This document shows positions 1-7,565 of a DNA stretch of 64,000 bases, in pieces (positions within the stretch are counted from its first letter, which is position 1; every line of letters starts with the position of its first letter). The notes under the pieces are model-generated. The model ran no database searches and was not told the DNA's origin. It worked only from the letters and a program-made list of their open reading frames with translations. Position numbers and translations under genes: made by a program. This DNA comes from Kitasatospora humi. Its GTDB lineage: Bacteria > Actinomycetota > Actinomycetes > Streptomycetales > Streptomycetaceae. The stretch spans positions 1 to 64,000 of the forward strand of contig NZ_JAJJPA010000026.1 in NCBI RefSeq assembly GCF_020907985.1, in the 5' to 3' direction.

Positions 1-755
1 GTCCGCTAGGCTAAGGTCATTCCCTTCAGTCGATGTATCACTTTCACAGCGGGAGCGGATCTGGTCTCACGGCTCGCGTGTAAATCTCCGATCGGACCTC
101 TCGGAAACTGCTAGATAAGCCCCCAAAAATTCCGCTCACCGCTAACGCAATACCGCCTCTAATTTCGCAACAATTTCCCCTCTCACTTGTATCAGAAGAA
201 GAGTGAGAAACGATCCCGGGTGACGGCCAATGCCGTTCCCGGCAATGCGAAATGAAAGTTCCGTGAGCATCGGTCGGAATCGTCCTATTAAAACAGGCCG
301 TACGGCCCGCCGAGCAGCCCACTCGGGCCGCGCCCATCCCGCATCCCGGTCCCTGAACCAGCAGGACGCACCCCAAGGGGCTGACACCCCCCCAGCGCCC
401 GACCAGCAACACACCCCCCCAGCCGCTGGCCCCACCCCAACACACCGGCCGGCCCCGCCGGACGGCCCACCACCAAGCCCGCCGCAGGCGCCAGAACCTC
501 GCCGCACGTACCCGCCCACCCCACACACCACCCACCCCACCAGCAGCAGGAGAAGGGGGCAGCAGAAGAGGTTGTCAACCTTTTGCCCCGACCTGATATA
601 GCCCCCGACCTGCACTCTTACCCCTGTTCGGCAACATGGACCAGGACCCCATCCAGGACCCCATCCAGGACCCCATCCAGGCGCCATAGCAGGACCCCAT
701 CCAGGACTGCATCCAGGACCCCAACCGAGCAGGGCACTGCGAGACAGGGGGGTCC
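1..755. other. Gene-poor left end of window
   Basis: I see no supportable gene here. Bases 1-290 have lower GC than the rest of the window and stops in most frames. Bases 300-560 are rich in CCC/CCG/CCA triplets that open several frames without a ribosome binding site. A perfect 12-bp palindrome, GGCCGTACGGCC, lies at 296-307, and a short hairpin (GACGGC/GCCGT) is near 222-236. The tandem 12-bp repeats at 641-724 are listed separately. The stretch could be regulatory, replication-related or the end of a neighbouring module. Confidence 0.5.
641..724. repeat. Seven tandem 12-bp repeats (iteron-like)
   Basis: Seven head-to-tail copies of a 12-bp unit with consensus CCAGGACCCCAT run without spacers. 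Copies 1-3 are identical. Copy 4 is the most diverged (CCAGGCGCCATA), and copies 5-7 carry one to three changes. They end about 30 bp before the first promoter cassette. The array is a multiple of 3 bp and opens a short frame rich in RTPS, but that frame has no ribosome binding site. Tandem direct repeats of this length are typical binding sites for a plasmid initiator or regulator; which one is unknown. Confidence 0.8.
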
Positions 756-827
756 TCCGATGCAGTGGCTAGACATGCTATAGTTATTCATGTCGGAACG
801 GAGTGGCACCCCGACCGGCTCAACCCG
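756..827 (+). promoter_or_regulatory. Promoter-hairpin cassette 1
   Basis: -10 TATAGT at 779-784; the -35 position (TCCGAT) is poor; the spacer contains the conserved GTGGCTAG. The leader hairpin has outer stem GTCGG/CCGGC with loop TGGCA and is followed by TCAACCCG. It drives the gene at 848. Confidence 0.8.
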
Positions 828-847
828 CCCCCGTCGAAGGGAACACC

Positions 848-1132
848 ATGGAGTTCGACTCCGAGCAGTTGATCGAGACCCTGGATTCGGTAGCCCGCGT
901 GCAGGCCGCCCGCGCCGAGCTGGCCCGCGCGCTGAGCGCCCTTGATGTGAACCTGTACGGCATGTGGCGGACCGTCAAGGACCCCCAGACGGTTGCCGCC
1001 CACCTGCCCCGGTCGATCACCTCCCGTACGTTGCGCGGCGCGGTGCTGAGGCTCGCCCCGCGCGAGGACTTCGTTCAGCCGTCGCTGTTCGAGACGGCGC
1101 CGCAGGCGCCGGGGGTCGAGCTCGCGGCGTAG
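848..1132 (+). CDS. Hypothetical protein, 94 aa
   Basis: Unrecognised small protein. The start at 848 follows GAAGGGA and lies 20 bp after the cassette 1 leader. The first 45 residues look helical and alanine/leucine-rich. A QPSLF peptide near the C-terminus (about residue 77) resembles sliding-clamp-binding pentapeptides, a motif seen in several other proteins of this array. A perfect 13-bp-stem terminator follows 6 bp after the stop, so it appears to be a single-gene unit. Confidence 0.8.
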   Translation: MEFDSEQLIETLDSVARVQAARAELARALSALDVNLYGMWRTVKDPQTVAAHLPRSITSRTLRGAVLRLAPREDFVQPSLFETAPQAPGVELAA

Positions 1133-1138
1133 CCACCG

Positions 1139-1171
1139 CCCGGCGGGCGGCACGGTTGGCCGCCCGCCGGG
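1139..1171 (+). terminator. Stem-loop terminator
   Basis: A perfect 13-bp stem (CCCGGCGGGCGGC with its complement) and 7-nt loop lie just after the stop at 1132 and are followed by AATTTG. Confidence 0.75.
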
Positions 1172-1210
1172 AATTTGTCCAGGGTCCTATTTGCAGTGAG
1201 GGATAGAACA

Positions 1211-1558
1211 GTGAACGTCGACCGCGCGACCGCCGAATTCCGCTTTCTCCTCCCCGGTACTTTGAGTGTTGTTGGAAAGTCTCTGGAGAGGATTCGGAAG
1301 GGTTCTTCTGATCGGCTTTCGAAAATCAGCGGAGAATTCTTCGTTGGTGAATTCTCGTCAGTTGAATTCCGCTCCTTTGCCGGTGAGATGTACGGACGGG
1401 TTGCCCAGGGTGGCTACGACCGGGCGCGGTTCCGGGCGCGGGGTGCGCTCCGGTCGCTCGCGTCGGCGATGGAGTACGCGGGGTGGGGGATGATGGCGGA
1501 GGCCGTCGAGTGCGTGCAGGCCGCTCTGCGTGAGGCGTCCACCGCAGAGGCTTGCTAA
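1211..1558 (+). CDS. Hypothetical protein, 115 aa
   Basis: Unrecognised. I chose GTG 1211 because GTGAGGG lies about 8 bp upstream; a start at 1175 would fall in the preceding terminator tail. The first half (1220-1380) has clearly lower GC, with four GAATTC hexamers, unlike neighbouring genes, which suggests a different origin. The C-terminal half is alanine- and arginine-rich and probably helical. It has no cassette of its own, so it depends on readthrough or an unseen promoter. Confidence 0.65.
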   Translation: MNVDRATAEFRFLLPGTLSVVGKSLERIRKGSSDRLSKISGEFFVGEFSSVEFRSFAGEMYGRVAQGGYDRARFRARGALRSLASAMEYAGWGMMAEAVECVQAALREASTAEAC

Positions 1559-1612
1559 TGATCTTGTTGCCCGGGGCCGTCCGGGTGACTTTGCAGATGG
1601 GGCGGCACCAGC

Positions 1613-1684
1613 TTCTCAAGAGTACTTAACTCTGCTATAGTTATTCATGTCGGAAGGGGGTGGCACCCCGGACGGCTCAACCCG
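1613..1684 (+). promoter_or_regulatory. Promoter-hairpin cassette 2
   Basis: -35 TTCTCA (1613-1618), 17-bp spacer, -10 TATAGT (1636-1641), then the GTCGG-started hairpin with GGGG/CCCC inner stem and TCAACCCG. It drives 1706. Confidence 0.88.
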
Positions 1685-1705
1685 TACCAACCGGAAGGAC
1701 CCGAG

Positions 1706-2140
1706 ATGAACGCCCAAACTCGCAAGGCCCAGCAGACCCTCCGTCAGCGCGCCATCTACACCCGCAAGCAGGCCCGCAACACCCGCGCGCACGCCACCGT
1801 TCTCTCCGGCCGCCCCCTTCCGGTCGCCGTGGCGATGGCGGTGGCCGGGTACGACGCGGCCGACATCAGCCGCAACACCTCGGCGATCTCCAAGAAGCTC
1901 GGCGCCGCCGACGAGATGGGCAAGACCCGCAAGCGGCTGACCGCCAAGAGCCCGAACCGGGTCAACAAGGGTGGGCGCAACCGCCGCATGCGGACCTTCC
2001 CGGTCAAGCGCTACAACGCCGCCCGAGTGCTCGGTCTGCTCCGGACCCACCGCCCGCTGGCCGAGGAGGTCGCCGCCCGCTTCGAGCAGGTGGCCAACAG
2101 CCCCAAGTTCCGCGCCCTGGCGCTCGCCCTGGCCGCCTGA
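1706..2140 (+). CDS. Hypothetical basic protein, 144 aa
   Basis: Unrecognised. A GGAAGGA ribosome binding site precedes ATG 1706, 22 bp after the cassette 2 leader. The protein is strongly basic: Arg/Lys clusters in the first 30 residues and around residues 75-105 suggest nucleic-acid binding. No catalytic motif is visible. A 9-bp-stem hairpin follows immediately after the stop. Confidence 0.82.
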   Translation: MNAQTRKAQQTLRQRAIYTRKQARNTRAHATVLSGRPLPVAVAMAVAGYDAADISRNTSAISKKLGAADEMGKTRKRLTAKSPNRVNKGGRNRRMRTFPVKRYNAARVLGLLRTHRPLAEEVAARFEQVANSPKFRALALALAA

Positions 2141-2144
2141 GCCA

Positions 2145-2165
2145 GCCGCCCCCGGCGGGGGCGGC
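2145..2165 (+). terminator. Stem-loop terminator
   Basis: A 9-bp GC stem (GCCGCCCCC/GGGGGCGGC) with a 3-nt loop lies 5 bp after the stop at 2140. It may act as an attenuator, since further co-oriented genes follow. Confidence 0.55.
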
Positions 2166-2250
2166 CACCGGCCGCCCCCGCCCCGTCCCCGAGCCGCTGC
2201 GCCCTGTCTGCGACTTCACGCCGCCACCGACCACCAGGAGAGAGTCCGCC

Positions 2251-2430
2251 ATGTTCGCACCCACCACCCCCGCCCGGCCCGCGCTCGCCACTAAGGAGGA
2301 CAGGTTGCCGCCTGTAGCAACCGAAGCTTGCCCACACTGCGGATCACTGTTCACAGCCGGAGGCTGGTGCACCACCTGTCAAAGGCGGTACAAGGACTTC
2401 CAGCCCGACGAGCAGGACATGACCTCGTAG
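2251..2430 (+). CDS. Small zinc-ribbon protein, 59 aa
   Basis: The start follows AGGAGAGAG. Two CxxC pairs, CPHC at about residue 27 and CTTC at about 40, form a classic four-cysteine zinc-ribbon knuckle; the tail is acidic. Such mini zinc ribbons are common in actinobacterial mobile elements and may bind nucleic acid or a partner protein. The family is not identified. Confidence 0.72.
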   Translation: MFAPTTPARPALATKEDRLPPVATEACPHCGSLFTAGGWCTTCQRRYKDFQPDEQDMTS

Positions 2431-2529
2431 CCCCGGGCGCAGCACCCCAGCAAGGACCGGGTGCACCGGCAGCCGACCGGCGATCGGTGCACCCGCTACC
2501 TGTCCCCCCATCGTTCCGAGAGGCCCCTC

Positions 2530-2877
2530 ATGACGCTTCGCCGCCCTGTCACCGTCCCGTCGCCCCAGCACGGCGCGGGAACCGCCGAGCCCGTGCAGCG
2601 GGAGCTGTTCGCCGTCCCGGAGGAGCCGCCCAGACCGGCTCCGGCGGCACCCGGCGGAGCACCCGCAGCTGACTTCGAGATGGTGCTAGAGGCTGCTCCC
2701 GAGCCGCGCCGTCAGCTGGCCCTGACCGGGGCGGGTTCTCTCCCGGAGTGGTCGCAGCTGCGCCCGCACCAGGTCGGGCGGGAACGTGCGATGCAGCCGG
2801 TCCTGTTCGCCCCGTCCACCGATGCGTTCGGTACGGGTTCACTATTCGGCGACGACGACGAATGCTCCCTTGGGTGA
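2530..2877 (+). CDS. Hypothetical protein with two clamp-like motifs, 115 aa
   Basis: ATG 2530 follows GAGAGG. The protein is proline/alanine-rich and probably largely disordered. It contains QRELF (about residue 24) and MQPVLF (about residue 89), both resembling the QxxLF beta-clamp-binding peptide, and it ends with an acidic DDDE stretch. Two such peptides in one small disordered protein could tether it to the replication clamp, but this is inference from short motifs. No domain is recognised. Confidence 0.7.
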   Translation: MTLRRPVTVPSPQHGAGTAEPVQRELFAVPEEPPRPAPAAPGGAPAADFEMVLEAAPEPRRQLALTGAGSLPEWSQLRPHQVGRERAMQPVLFAPSTDAFGTGSLFGDDDECSLG

Positions 2878-2887
2878 GCTACGGCTC

Positions 2888-2908
2888 ACGGCTCCTTCCC
2901 CGAGCCGT
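2888..2908 (+). terminator. Possible terminator hairpin
   Basis: A 7-bp stem (ACGGCTC/GAGCCGT) with a 7-nt pyrimidine-rich loop lies 10 bp after the stop at 2877. Confidence 0.45.
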
Positions 2909-2934
2909 CTCCCGCCCAGGGAAGGTGTTCACAC

Positions 2935-3006
2935 TGGCAATTAGTGACCAGCTGCGCTATAGTTGTTCATGTCGGAAGGGGGTGGCACTCCTCCCAACTC
3001 AACCCG
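2935..3006 (+). promoter_or_regulatory. Promoter-hairpin cassette 3
   Basis: -35 TGGCAA (2935-2940), 17-bp spacer, -10 TATAGT (2958-2963). The hairpin right arm is altered (CTCCTCCCAAC), giving a weaker outer stem; TCAACCCG is intact. It drives 3027. Confidence 0.85.
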
Positions 3007-3026
3007 AACGCCCCAGGAGGAACGCA

Positions 3027-3698
3027 ATGGCCGCCAACACCATGACCGTCCGAGGTCTGACCGCCAGCCAGCGAGACGAGGCCGGTGACCTGACCATCAC
3101 TTCGCTCGGCGACATCACCGTGTCGGTCCAGGGCATGTCCCTCTCCGAGCTGGCAGAGTGGCAGTGGCTGACCGACACGCTCAACCCCGGACTCGACGAG
3201 GAGACCCACCGACTGACCCTCGCCGGGTGGAAGGTCACCCACCCGGAGGCCGGGACCATCGGGCTCCTGTTCCGGGGGCACGGCACGCGGTTCCACATCG
3301 AGTGGTTCAACCCCGCGATCGGCGATTTCTGCGCCGCCGGGCAGCAGGCGCGACTGCGCCACGGCGTCGCACAGATCCTCAACGCGCGGCAGCACCACGG
3401 CCACCCCGTCCCCGTCGACCCCCAGCCCGAGGCGGCCGAGCCGACCGCCACCGAGGCGCCGCTGATGTGGATCAAGGGAGGCACGCGCGTTCGGTACAGC
3501 GGGTCCCTCCAAGAGCTGCACAGCGGGACGTACCTCGTGTACGAGTGCGACGGCGGAGATGGCGACGACTGCGACTGCGGCCAGTACCAGTTGTACGACG
3601 CGGTGCGTGGCGTACTGGTAGCCCTACACGTCTCGCACGGGTCCATCACCCCGATCGAACCCGCCTCCCTGCCGCGCCTCCAGGAAGCCCACGACTGA
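3027..3698 (+). CDS. Hypothetical protein, 223 aa
   Basis: Strong AGGAGGAA ribosome binding site. No known domain was recognised. Residues 1-110 are mixed alpha/beta with a well-formed hydrophobic pattern. A proline-rich linker near 130-145 leads to a C-terminal module that begins with a small basic beta-rich segment and contains a DGGDGDDCDCG acidic/cysteine loop. The stop is followed by a perfect 11-bp-stem terminator. Confidence 0.82.
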   Translation: MAANTMTVRGLTASQRDEAGDLTITSLGDITVSVQGMSLSELAEWQWLTDTLNPGLDEETHRLTLAGWKVTHPEAGTIGLLFRGHGTRFHIEWFNPAIGDFCAAGQQARLRHGVAQILNARQHHGHPVPVDPQPEAAEPTATEAPLMWIKGGTRVRYSGSLQELHSGTYLVYECDGGDGDDCDCGQYQLYDAVRGVLVALHVSHGSITPIEPASLPRLQEAHD

Positions 3699-3731
3699 CC
3701 CCCCGGGGCCGCGCCCCCAGAAACTGGTGAC

Positions 3732-3759
3732 GGGCCCGCCTGCGCCCCCAGGCGGGCCC
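3732..3759 (+). terminator. Stem-loop terminator
   Basis: Perfect 11-bp stem (GGGCCCGCCTG/CAGGCGGGCCC) with a 6-nt loop, 33 bp after the stop at 3698. Confidence 0.75.
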
Positions 3760-3951
3760 GCCGGCCCCCGCGCCAGACCGACCCTGGGGATTCGCCCTCG
3801 GGAACGCGCCCGCCCCAGACAGCGCCCCTCCTCTCCCATTGCCGATGCGCTCAGCGCGGGTCCGGCGTTCGGGTCGACGGGCAGGCCCCGGCGAGCTGCG
3901 GCTCACAAGCCGGCCCCTCGAAACGAAGACCGTCCGAGAGGGTGCCCACGC

Positions 3952-4023
3952 TTGTAAATAGTGGCTCGTTGCGCTATAGTTGTTCATGTCGGAAGGGGAT
4001 GGCACTCCTCCCGGCTCAACCCG
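3952..4023 (+). promoter_or_regulatory. Promoter-hairpin cassette 4
   Basis: -35 TTGTAA (3952-3957), exact 17-bp spacer, -10 TATAGT (3975-3980), hairpin beginning GTCGGAAGGGG with right arm CTCCTCCCGGC, then TCAACCCG. It drives ardC at 4048. Confidence 0.9.
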
Positions 4024-4047
4024 TACGACCCGAATGAAGGCGGAGAG

Positions 4048-5382
4048 ATGACCACGACGAAGACCCGGACCAAGCAGTCCCGCGCCAAGGGCCGGCCGAA
4101 GATGTCGGAGGCGGAGAAGGCGCGCCGCACCGCCACGCGGGAAGCCGCCGTTGCCGCACTCGGCGACAAGCTGACCGATGCTGTCGTCTCTCTCGCCACA
4201 AGCGAAGGGTGGACGGCAACGATCCGGGCCATGGCGTCGCTGGACTTGCGCCGCTACAGCTTCCGCAACTGGCTGTTGATCCTCCAGCAGTGCCCCCACG
4301 CCACCGCCGTTGCCAGCTACGACGAATGGCAGCGCCAGGGCCGCCAGGTCCGCCGTGGCGAGAAGAGCCTGACGATCTTCGCCGGAATGACCATCAAGAA
4401 GCGGGACGAGGACGGGAAGCCGGCAACGGACGAGGACGGGAAGCCCGAGACCTTCACCCGGTTCCGCACCACGCCCGTGTTCGACATCAGCCAGACCGAC
4501 CCCATCGAGGACGCGACCGCCGCCCCGCTGGTCACCATCGGCGCGAAGGTCACCGGGGCCGTTCCGGACGGACTGTGGGCCGCGCTGACCCTCCACGCCG
4601 AACGGCGCGGCTACACCGTCGCCCTCGCCGACACCTCCCCCGCCGACGGCTCGACCAACCCGGCCACCCGGCAAATCCTGATCAGCGACACCGACCCCGG
4701 GGCGCACGCCACGGTTACGCTGGCCCACGAGGTCGGCCATGTCGAGTGCGGGCACGTCGAGGACATGGCCGAGTACGCCAAGCACCGGGGCCGGATGGAG
4801 ACCGAGGCCGAAGCCGTCGCCGCCATCGTGTGCGCTTGGTTCGGGCTCGACTCCGGGATCAGCTCCGCCCCGTACATCGCGGGTTGGGCGGGCAAGACCC
4901 CCGAGGAGATCAAGACCACCATGTTGTCCGTCCTCCAGAAGGTCACGGCGGCAGTGTCCGCCGTCCTGGACAGCATCGACCCTCCGGCCGCCGACGACGC
5001 GGGCGGCCAGGAGCAGCAGGCCGAGGCCGAGCAGGCCGCCGAGCAGTCGACCGAGCCGGAACCCGCCGCCGCACTGACCGCACCCGCCGCGCCGACCGTC
5101 GCCCGGCTGCGCCCGGTCGGCCCGGTCGAGGAGTTCACCCGAGCTGTCACCTTCGACGGCTACGAGGGGTTCGGCGGAACGGTCCGGTTCCGGTCGAATC
5201 ACGCCAGCTGCGCCTACGTCGTCACCGACCACACGGGCGCCCCCGTCCCGGTGGGCGACGTCGACGAGGACCAGGCCGTCGAGTTGCTCGCGCGGCACTA
5301 CGGCTTGCCCGCGCCCGTGGTGGTCCTGCGGGAGAGGCCGCACGCGACCGCCGCCCCCGGCCGCCCCACGCTGGCAGCCTGA
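4048..5382 (+). CDS. ardC: ArdC-like antirestriction protein, 444 aa
   Basis: The N-terminal part (about residues 30-130) matches the ssDNA-binding ArdC N-domain: conserved RNWLLILQQ, then YDEWQRQGRQVRRGEK. A zinc-metallopeptidase module follows with HEVGH at about 226-230 and a downstream acidic TEAEA near 250 supplying the third ligand. The C-terminal 130 residues are an acidic Ala/Glu linker plus an extra small domain not typical of ArdC. ArdC proteins protect incoming DNA from restriction. The start follows GGCGGAGAG. It is the first gene behind cassette 4, and an 11-bp-stem hairpin follows the stop. The family call is firm; the exact protein symbol is by analogy. Confidence 0.85.
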   Translation: MTTTKTRTKQSRAKGRPKMSEAEKARRTATREAAVAALGDKLTDAVVSLATSEGWTATIRAMASLDLRRYSFRNWLLILQQCPHATAVASYDEWQRQGRQVRRGEKSLTIFAGMTIKKRDEDGKPATDEDGKPETFTRFRTTPVFDISQTDPIEDATAAPLVTIGAKVTGAVPDGLWAALTLHAERRGYTVALADTSPADGSTNPATRQILISDTDPGAHATVTLAHEVGHVECGHVEDMAEYAKHRGRMETEAEAVAAIVCAWFGLDSGISSAPYIAGWAGKTPEEIKTTMLSVLQKVTAAVSAVLDSIDPPAADDAGGQEQQAEAEQAAEQSTEPEPAAALTAPAAPTVARLRPVGPVEEFTRAVTFDGYEGFGGTVRFRSNHASCAYVVTDHTGAPVPVGDVDEDQAVELLARHYGLPAPVVVLRERPHATAAPGRPTLAA

Positions 5383-5390
5383 CGTACCGC

Positions 5391-5415
5391 CCCGGGGCGG
5401 CAACGCCGCCCCGGG
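5391..5415 (+). terminator. Stem-loop terminator
   Basis: An 11-bp stem (CCCGGGGCGGC/GCCGCCCCGGG) with a 3-nt loop, 9 bp after the ardC stop. Confidence 0.6.
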
Positions 5416-5483
5416 CCCCACTCCCCGGCACCCCACCAGGTGCCGCCAGCCCGGCCGCCGACAACCAACAGGAGGACTCCGCC

Positions 5484-6046
5484 ATGGCGCAGCACGACCC
5501 CGCCCCGAGCACCACCTACACCGGCCCCAGCGACCCGGATGGAGAACCGGGGAGCATGTTTCCCGGCCGCTGGGTGACCGAAGCCCGGATCCGCCACGTA
5601 CGCCGCCGAACTCTTCCCGCTCGGTCCCGATGGTCCGGCTGTGTCCGCCGTGCGGCTGATCGTGGAGTGCCCCGGAAGCGGGTGCGTCGTGCGCGCGACC
5701 GTCGAGGGCCCGGCGCAGCGGGGACATCCACTCGGATTTCGACGGCGCCACCGCGCACGCCCGCACGATCACTCGAGTGCTGCAGGAGGCCGGTATCCCG
5801 GCCGAAGTCCTCTCCGTCGGCTACAACTTCTACGCGTCGGGGGTGCGGCTGACGACGCCGGAGGGGCCGCGATGGCTGGTGGTCGGGCTGGACGGCGATG
5901 CACTGGTCTGGCAGTTGGACCACGACGAGGAAGGCACGGAGGAGGTCGGAGAGTGGGACACCGCCGATCCGGCGGACGCTCCGGCGCAGGTCCTCCGGTG
6001 GCTGCAGGAGCGGAACGCGGAGACCGTGCCGCCCCGTGTGCGGTAG
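5484..6046 (+). pseudogene. Frameshifted hypothetical gene (two shifts)
   Basis: A good start (AGGAGGA, ATG 5484) opens a frame that reads sensibly to about 5580. Protein-like sequence then continues in frame 1 (about 5584-5725; YAAELFPLGPDGPAV and LIVECPGSG), and from about 5725 in frame 2 (DIHSDFDGATAHARTITRVL) to the stop at 6046. The joined product would be about 185 aa and unrecognised. Either the gene is decayed or the assembly has two single-base errors. The final segment alone could be read from ATG 5777 (89 aa), but without a ribosome binding site. Confidence 0.65.
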
Positions 6047-6144
6047 GTCGGCGCGGTGCCGGTCGGCCCCGCCGGCGGGCGTCGCCGGGGTTCGTCGGCG
6101 CCGCGCCGGTGGGCGCCGACGTCCGGTGAAGCGGCAGCGCACGA

Positions 6145-6215
6145 CTCCACACAGTGGCTAATTCTGCTATTATTGTCTATGTCGCTCCGGGATGGCACCC
6201 GGGGCGTTCAACCCG
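6145..6215 (+). promoter_or_regulatory. Promoter-hairpin cassette 5
   Basis: -10 TATTAT (6168-6173); -35 position CTCCAC is weak. The hairpin is rewritten: GCTCCGGG pairs with CCCGGGGC around loop ATGGCA, unlike the GGGG/CCCC of other copies, and is followed by TCAACCCG. It drives 6242. Confidence 0.85.
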
Positions 6216-6241
6216 CACTCCGGCACCACGAAGGGCACTCC

Positions 6242-6595
6242 ATGCCGACCGCTCCCCTCCTGCACTGCAACGGCGACCACGCGATGCCCCCGGGCCACCA
6301 GAACCCGGGCCCGTGGACGCGCTCCGCCGCGCTGTGTGGGCGCTTCGTCACCGACTCGCCTACGGGCCCCGTCGTGTTCGACGGTGGATTCGCCGCCCGC
6401 ACCGGACGCGGCCAGTGGGGCGTACTGCGCACCTACGGGCCGCGCCACCCCAAGGGCAACCCGGCCGCCCGCAGGCTGCGCCGCGCTGCCCGCACCTTGC
6501 CGTCCGCCAGGCTGTGCCGCAAGTGCCGCAAGGCCGTGCGCGCGATGACCCACCCGAGGTGGACCCTGCCGAACGGAATCACGTACCTGGGCTGA
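6242..6595 (+). CDS. Hypothetical CxxC protein, 117 aa
   Basis: ATG 6242 lies about 26 bp after the cassette 5 leader; a GAAGGG is nearby. The first half is Gly/Pro-rich, and a basic RRLRRAARTL stretch (about 80-88) precedes a CRKC pair near residue 93, with two further cysteines at about 9 and 32. It may be a small metal-binding or nucleic-acid-binding protein. It is not recognised. Confidence 0.75.
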   Translation: MPTAPLLHCNGDHAMPPGHQNPGPWTRSAALCGRFVTDSPTGPVVFDGGFAARTGRGQWGVLRTYGPRHPKGNPAARRLRRAARTLPSARLCRKCRKAVRAMTHPRWTLPNGITYLG

Positions 6596-6631
6596 TCGGC
6601 GGCCGAACGCGAAGAAGTGGCGCCACCCTCC

Positions 6632-6697
6632 CCCGAAATAGTGTCCAACTATGCTATAGTTGTTCATGTCGGAAGGGCACCCCGACCGCCCAACCCG
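6632..6697 (+). promoter_or_regulatory. Promoter-hairpin cassette 6 (short hairpin)
   Basis: -10 TATAGT (6655-6660); -35 CCCGAA is poor. The hairpin is shortened (GTCGG/CCGAC outer stem; the inner stem and TGGCA loop are missing), and the tail reads CCAACCCG. The downstream sequence through the ribosome binding site and first codons matches cassette 8. Confidence 0.82.
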
Positions 6698-6720
6698 AAC
6701 ATCTCGAGCAAGGAGCAGCA

Positions 6721-7137
6721 GTGGTCGAGCAGAACACCCTCCCCGCCTCCAGCGTCCCGGCCGCCTTCGCCGACGGCCACCTCTACAGCCCGACCGCCGA
6801 TCTCGTCGCGGCCGGAGTCGACTTCCGGCCGGGCGACCAGTTCGCGCCGATGGCACCGGCTCCGAGCGGCGGCGTGCGCGAGAAGGCCGCATGGTGGCGC
6901 ACGGTCGCCAGCGTGAGCACGCCGGACTTTCTTGGCCTGGTGCCTGGGGACGCGATCACGGTGCACCACGGCGACGGGCTGCGCACCGGCGAGTTGATCT
7001 CGACCTTCCGGGCCGGCGCGCGCGTGCGGGTGGAGCTGCCCAACGATCCGGAAGGGCTGCGGGTCGAGCTGACCGTGAACCGCCGGAGCCCGTCCGGCTC
7101 CTGGTACGGGCCGTGCTGCGACACCCCGGAGGGCTGA
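6721..7137 (+). CDS. Hypothetical protein, 138 aa
   Basis: GTG 6721 follows AAGGAG at an 8-bp distance. The first codons (MVEQ) and the whole upstream region are shared with the gene at 8372, although the bodies are unrelated. Residues 70-125 are beta-rich (VPGDAITVHHGDGLRTGEL) and resemble a small barrel such as an SH3- or Tudor-like fold; this is inference from pattern only. A strong 14-bp-stem terminator follows. Confidence 0.8.
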   Translation: MVEQNTLPASSVPAAFADGHLYSPTADLVAAGVDFRPGDQFAPMAPAPSGGVREKAAWWRTVASVSTPDFLGLVPGDAITVHHGDGLRTGELISTFRAGARVRVELPNDPEGLRVELTVNRRSPSGSWYGPCCDTPEG

Positions 7138-7141
7138 CGCC

Positions 7142-7177
7142 CCGGGCTGCGCCCGCCGCCGAGCGGGCGCAGCCCGG
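7142..7177 (+). terminator. Stem-loop terminator
   Basis: A 14-bp perfect stem beginning CCGGGCTGCGCCCG with an 8-nt loop, directly after the stop at 7137. Confidence 0.7.
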
Positions 7178-7213
7178 CCCTGCCCTTCCCTGCCGCCAGC
7201 CGAGAGGACTTCC

Positions 7214-7450
7214 GTGGAGATCAGCCCGGCCGCCCAGGCCCTGTACATGTCGATGCACGAGACCGGCGCACTGGTAACGCCGTACGAGGTGGCCGAGCTG
7301 CGCGCCGACGCAGTGGGCCGGCTGGGCTTCAACGGGCTGCGGATCGAGTGCACCAAGCGCGCGCTGTTCTGCGCCGCCGCCGAGCCGGACCACCACGGCG
7401 ACCGGATGCGGTGGGCGGTCGCCGCGGCCGGCTTCGTCGACCCGCAGTAG
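7214..7450 (+). CDS. Hypothetical protein, 78 aa
   Basis: GTG 7214 follows GAGAGGA. Residues 18-40 (ALVTPYEVAELRADAVGRLG) form a short helical module. A second, damaged copy of this gene lies at 12639-12771, showing it as a repeated, shuffled unit of the array. The C-terminal part contains HHGDRMRWAVAAAGF. No family was recognised. Confidence 0.72.
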   Translation: MEISPAAQALYMSMHETGALVTPYEVAELRADAVGRLGFNGLRIECTKRALFCAAAEPDHHGDRMRWAVAAAGFVDPQ

Positions 7451-7470
7451 CGGAAGGGGACCACCTCCGC

Positions 7471-7541
7471 TTGGCGATGATGGCTAGATGCGCTACTATT
7501 GTTCATGTCGGAAGGGGTGGCACCCCGGCCGACCCAACCCG
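7471..7541 (+). promoter_or_regulatory. Promoter-hairpin cassette 7
   Basis: -35 TTGGCG (7471-7476), 17-bp spacer, -10 TACTAT (7494-7499). The hairpin GTCGG-AA-GGGG, loop TGGCA, CCCC-GG-CCGAC is the clearest standard form; the tail is CCAACCCG. It drives 7566. Confidence 0.92.
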
Positions 7542-7565
7542 AACCGCCCCGCAGGAAGGCACAGC

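Noticed and set aside
230-601. Open frame for a 123-aa proline-rich protein
   Set aside because: No ribosome binding site, several frames open equally on both strands because of CCN-rich DNA, and no protein-like pattern.
641-724. CRISPR array
   Set aside because: Repeats are contiguous 12-bp units with no spacers, and there are no cas genes.
583-783. Frame encoding RTPS repeats
   Set aside because: It is simply the 12-bp tandem repeat read in one frame; no binding site, and the product is low-complexity.
3646-5772. 708-aa open frame on the minus strand
   Set aside because: It lies opposite ardC, whose motifs and codon bias are clear; it is a GC-driven shadow.
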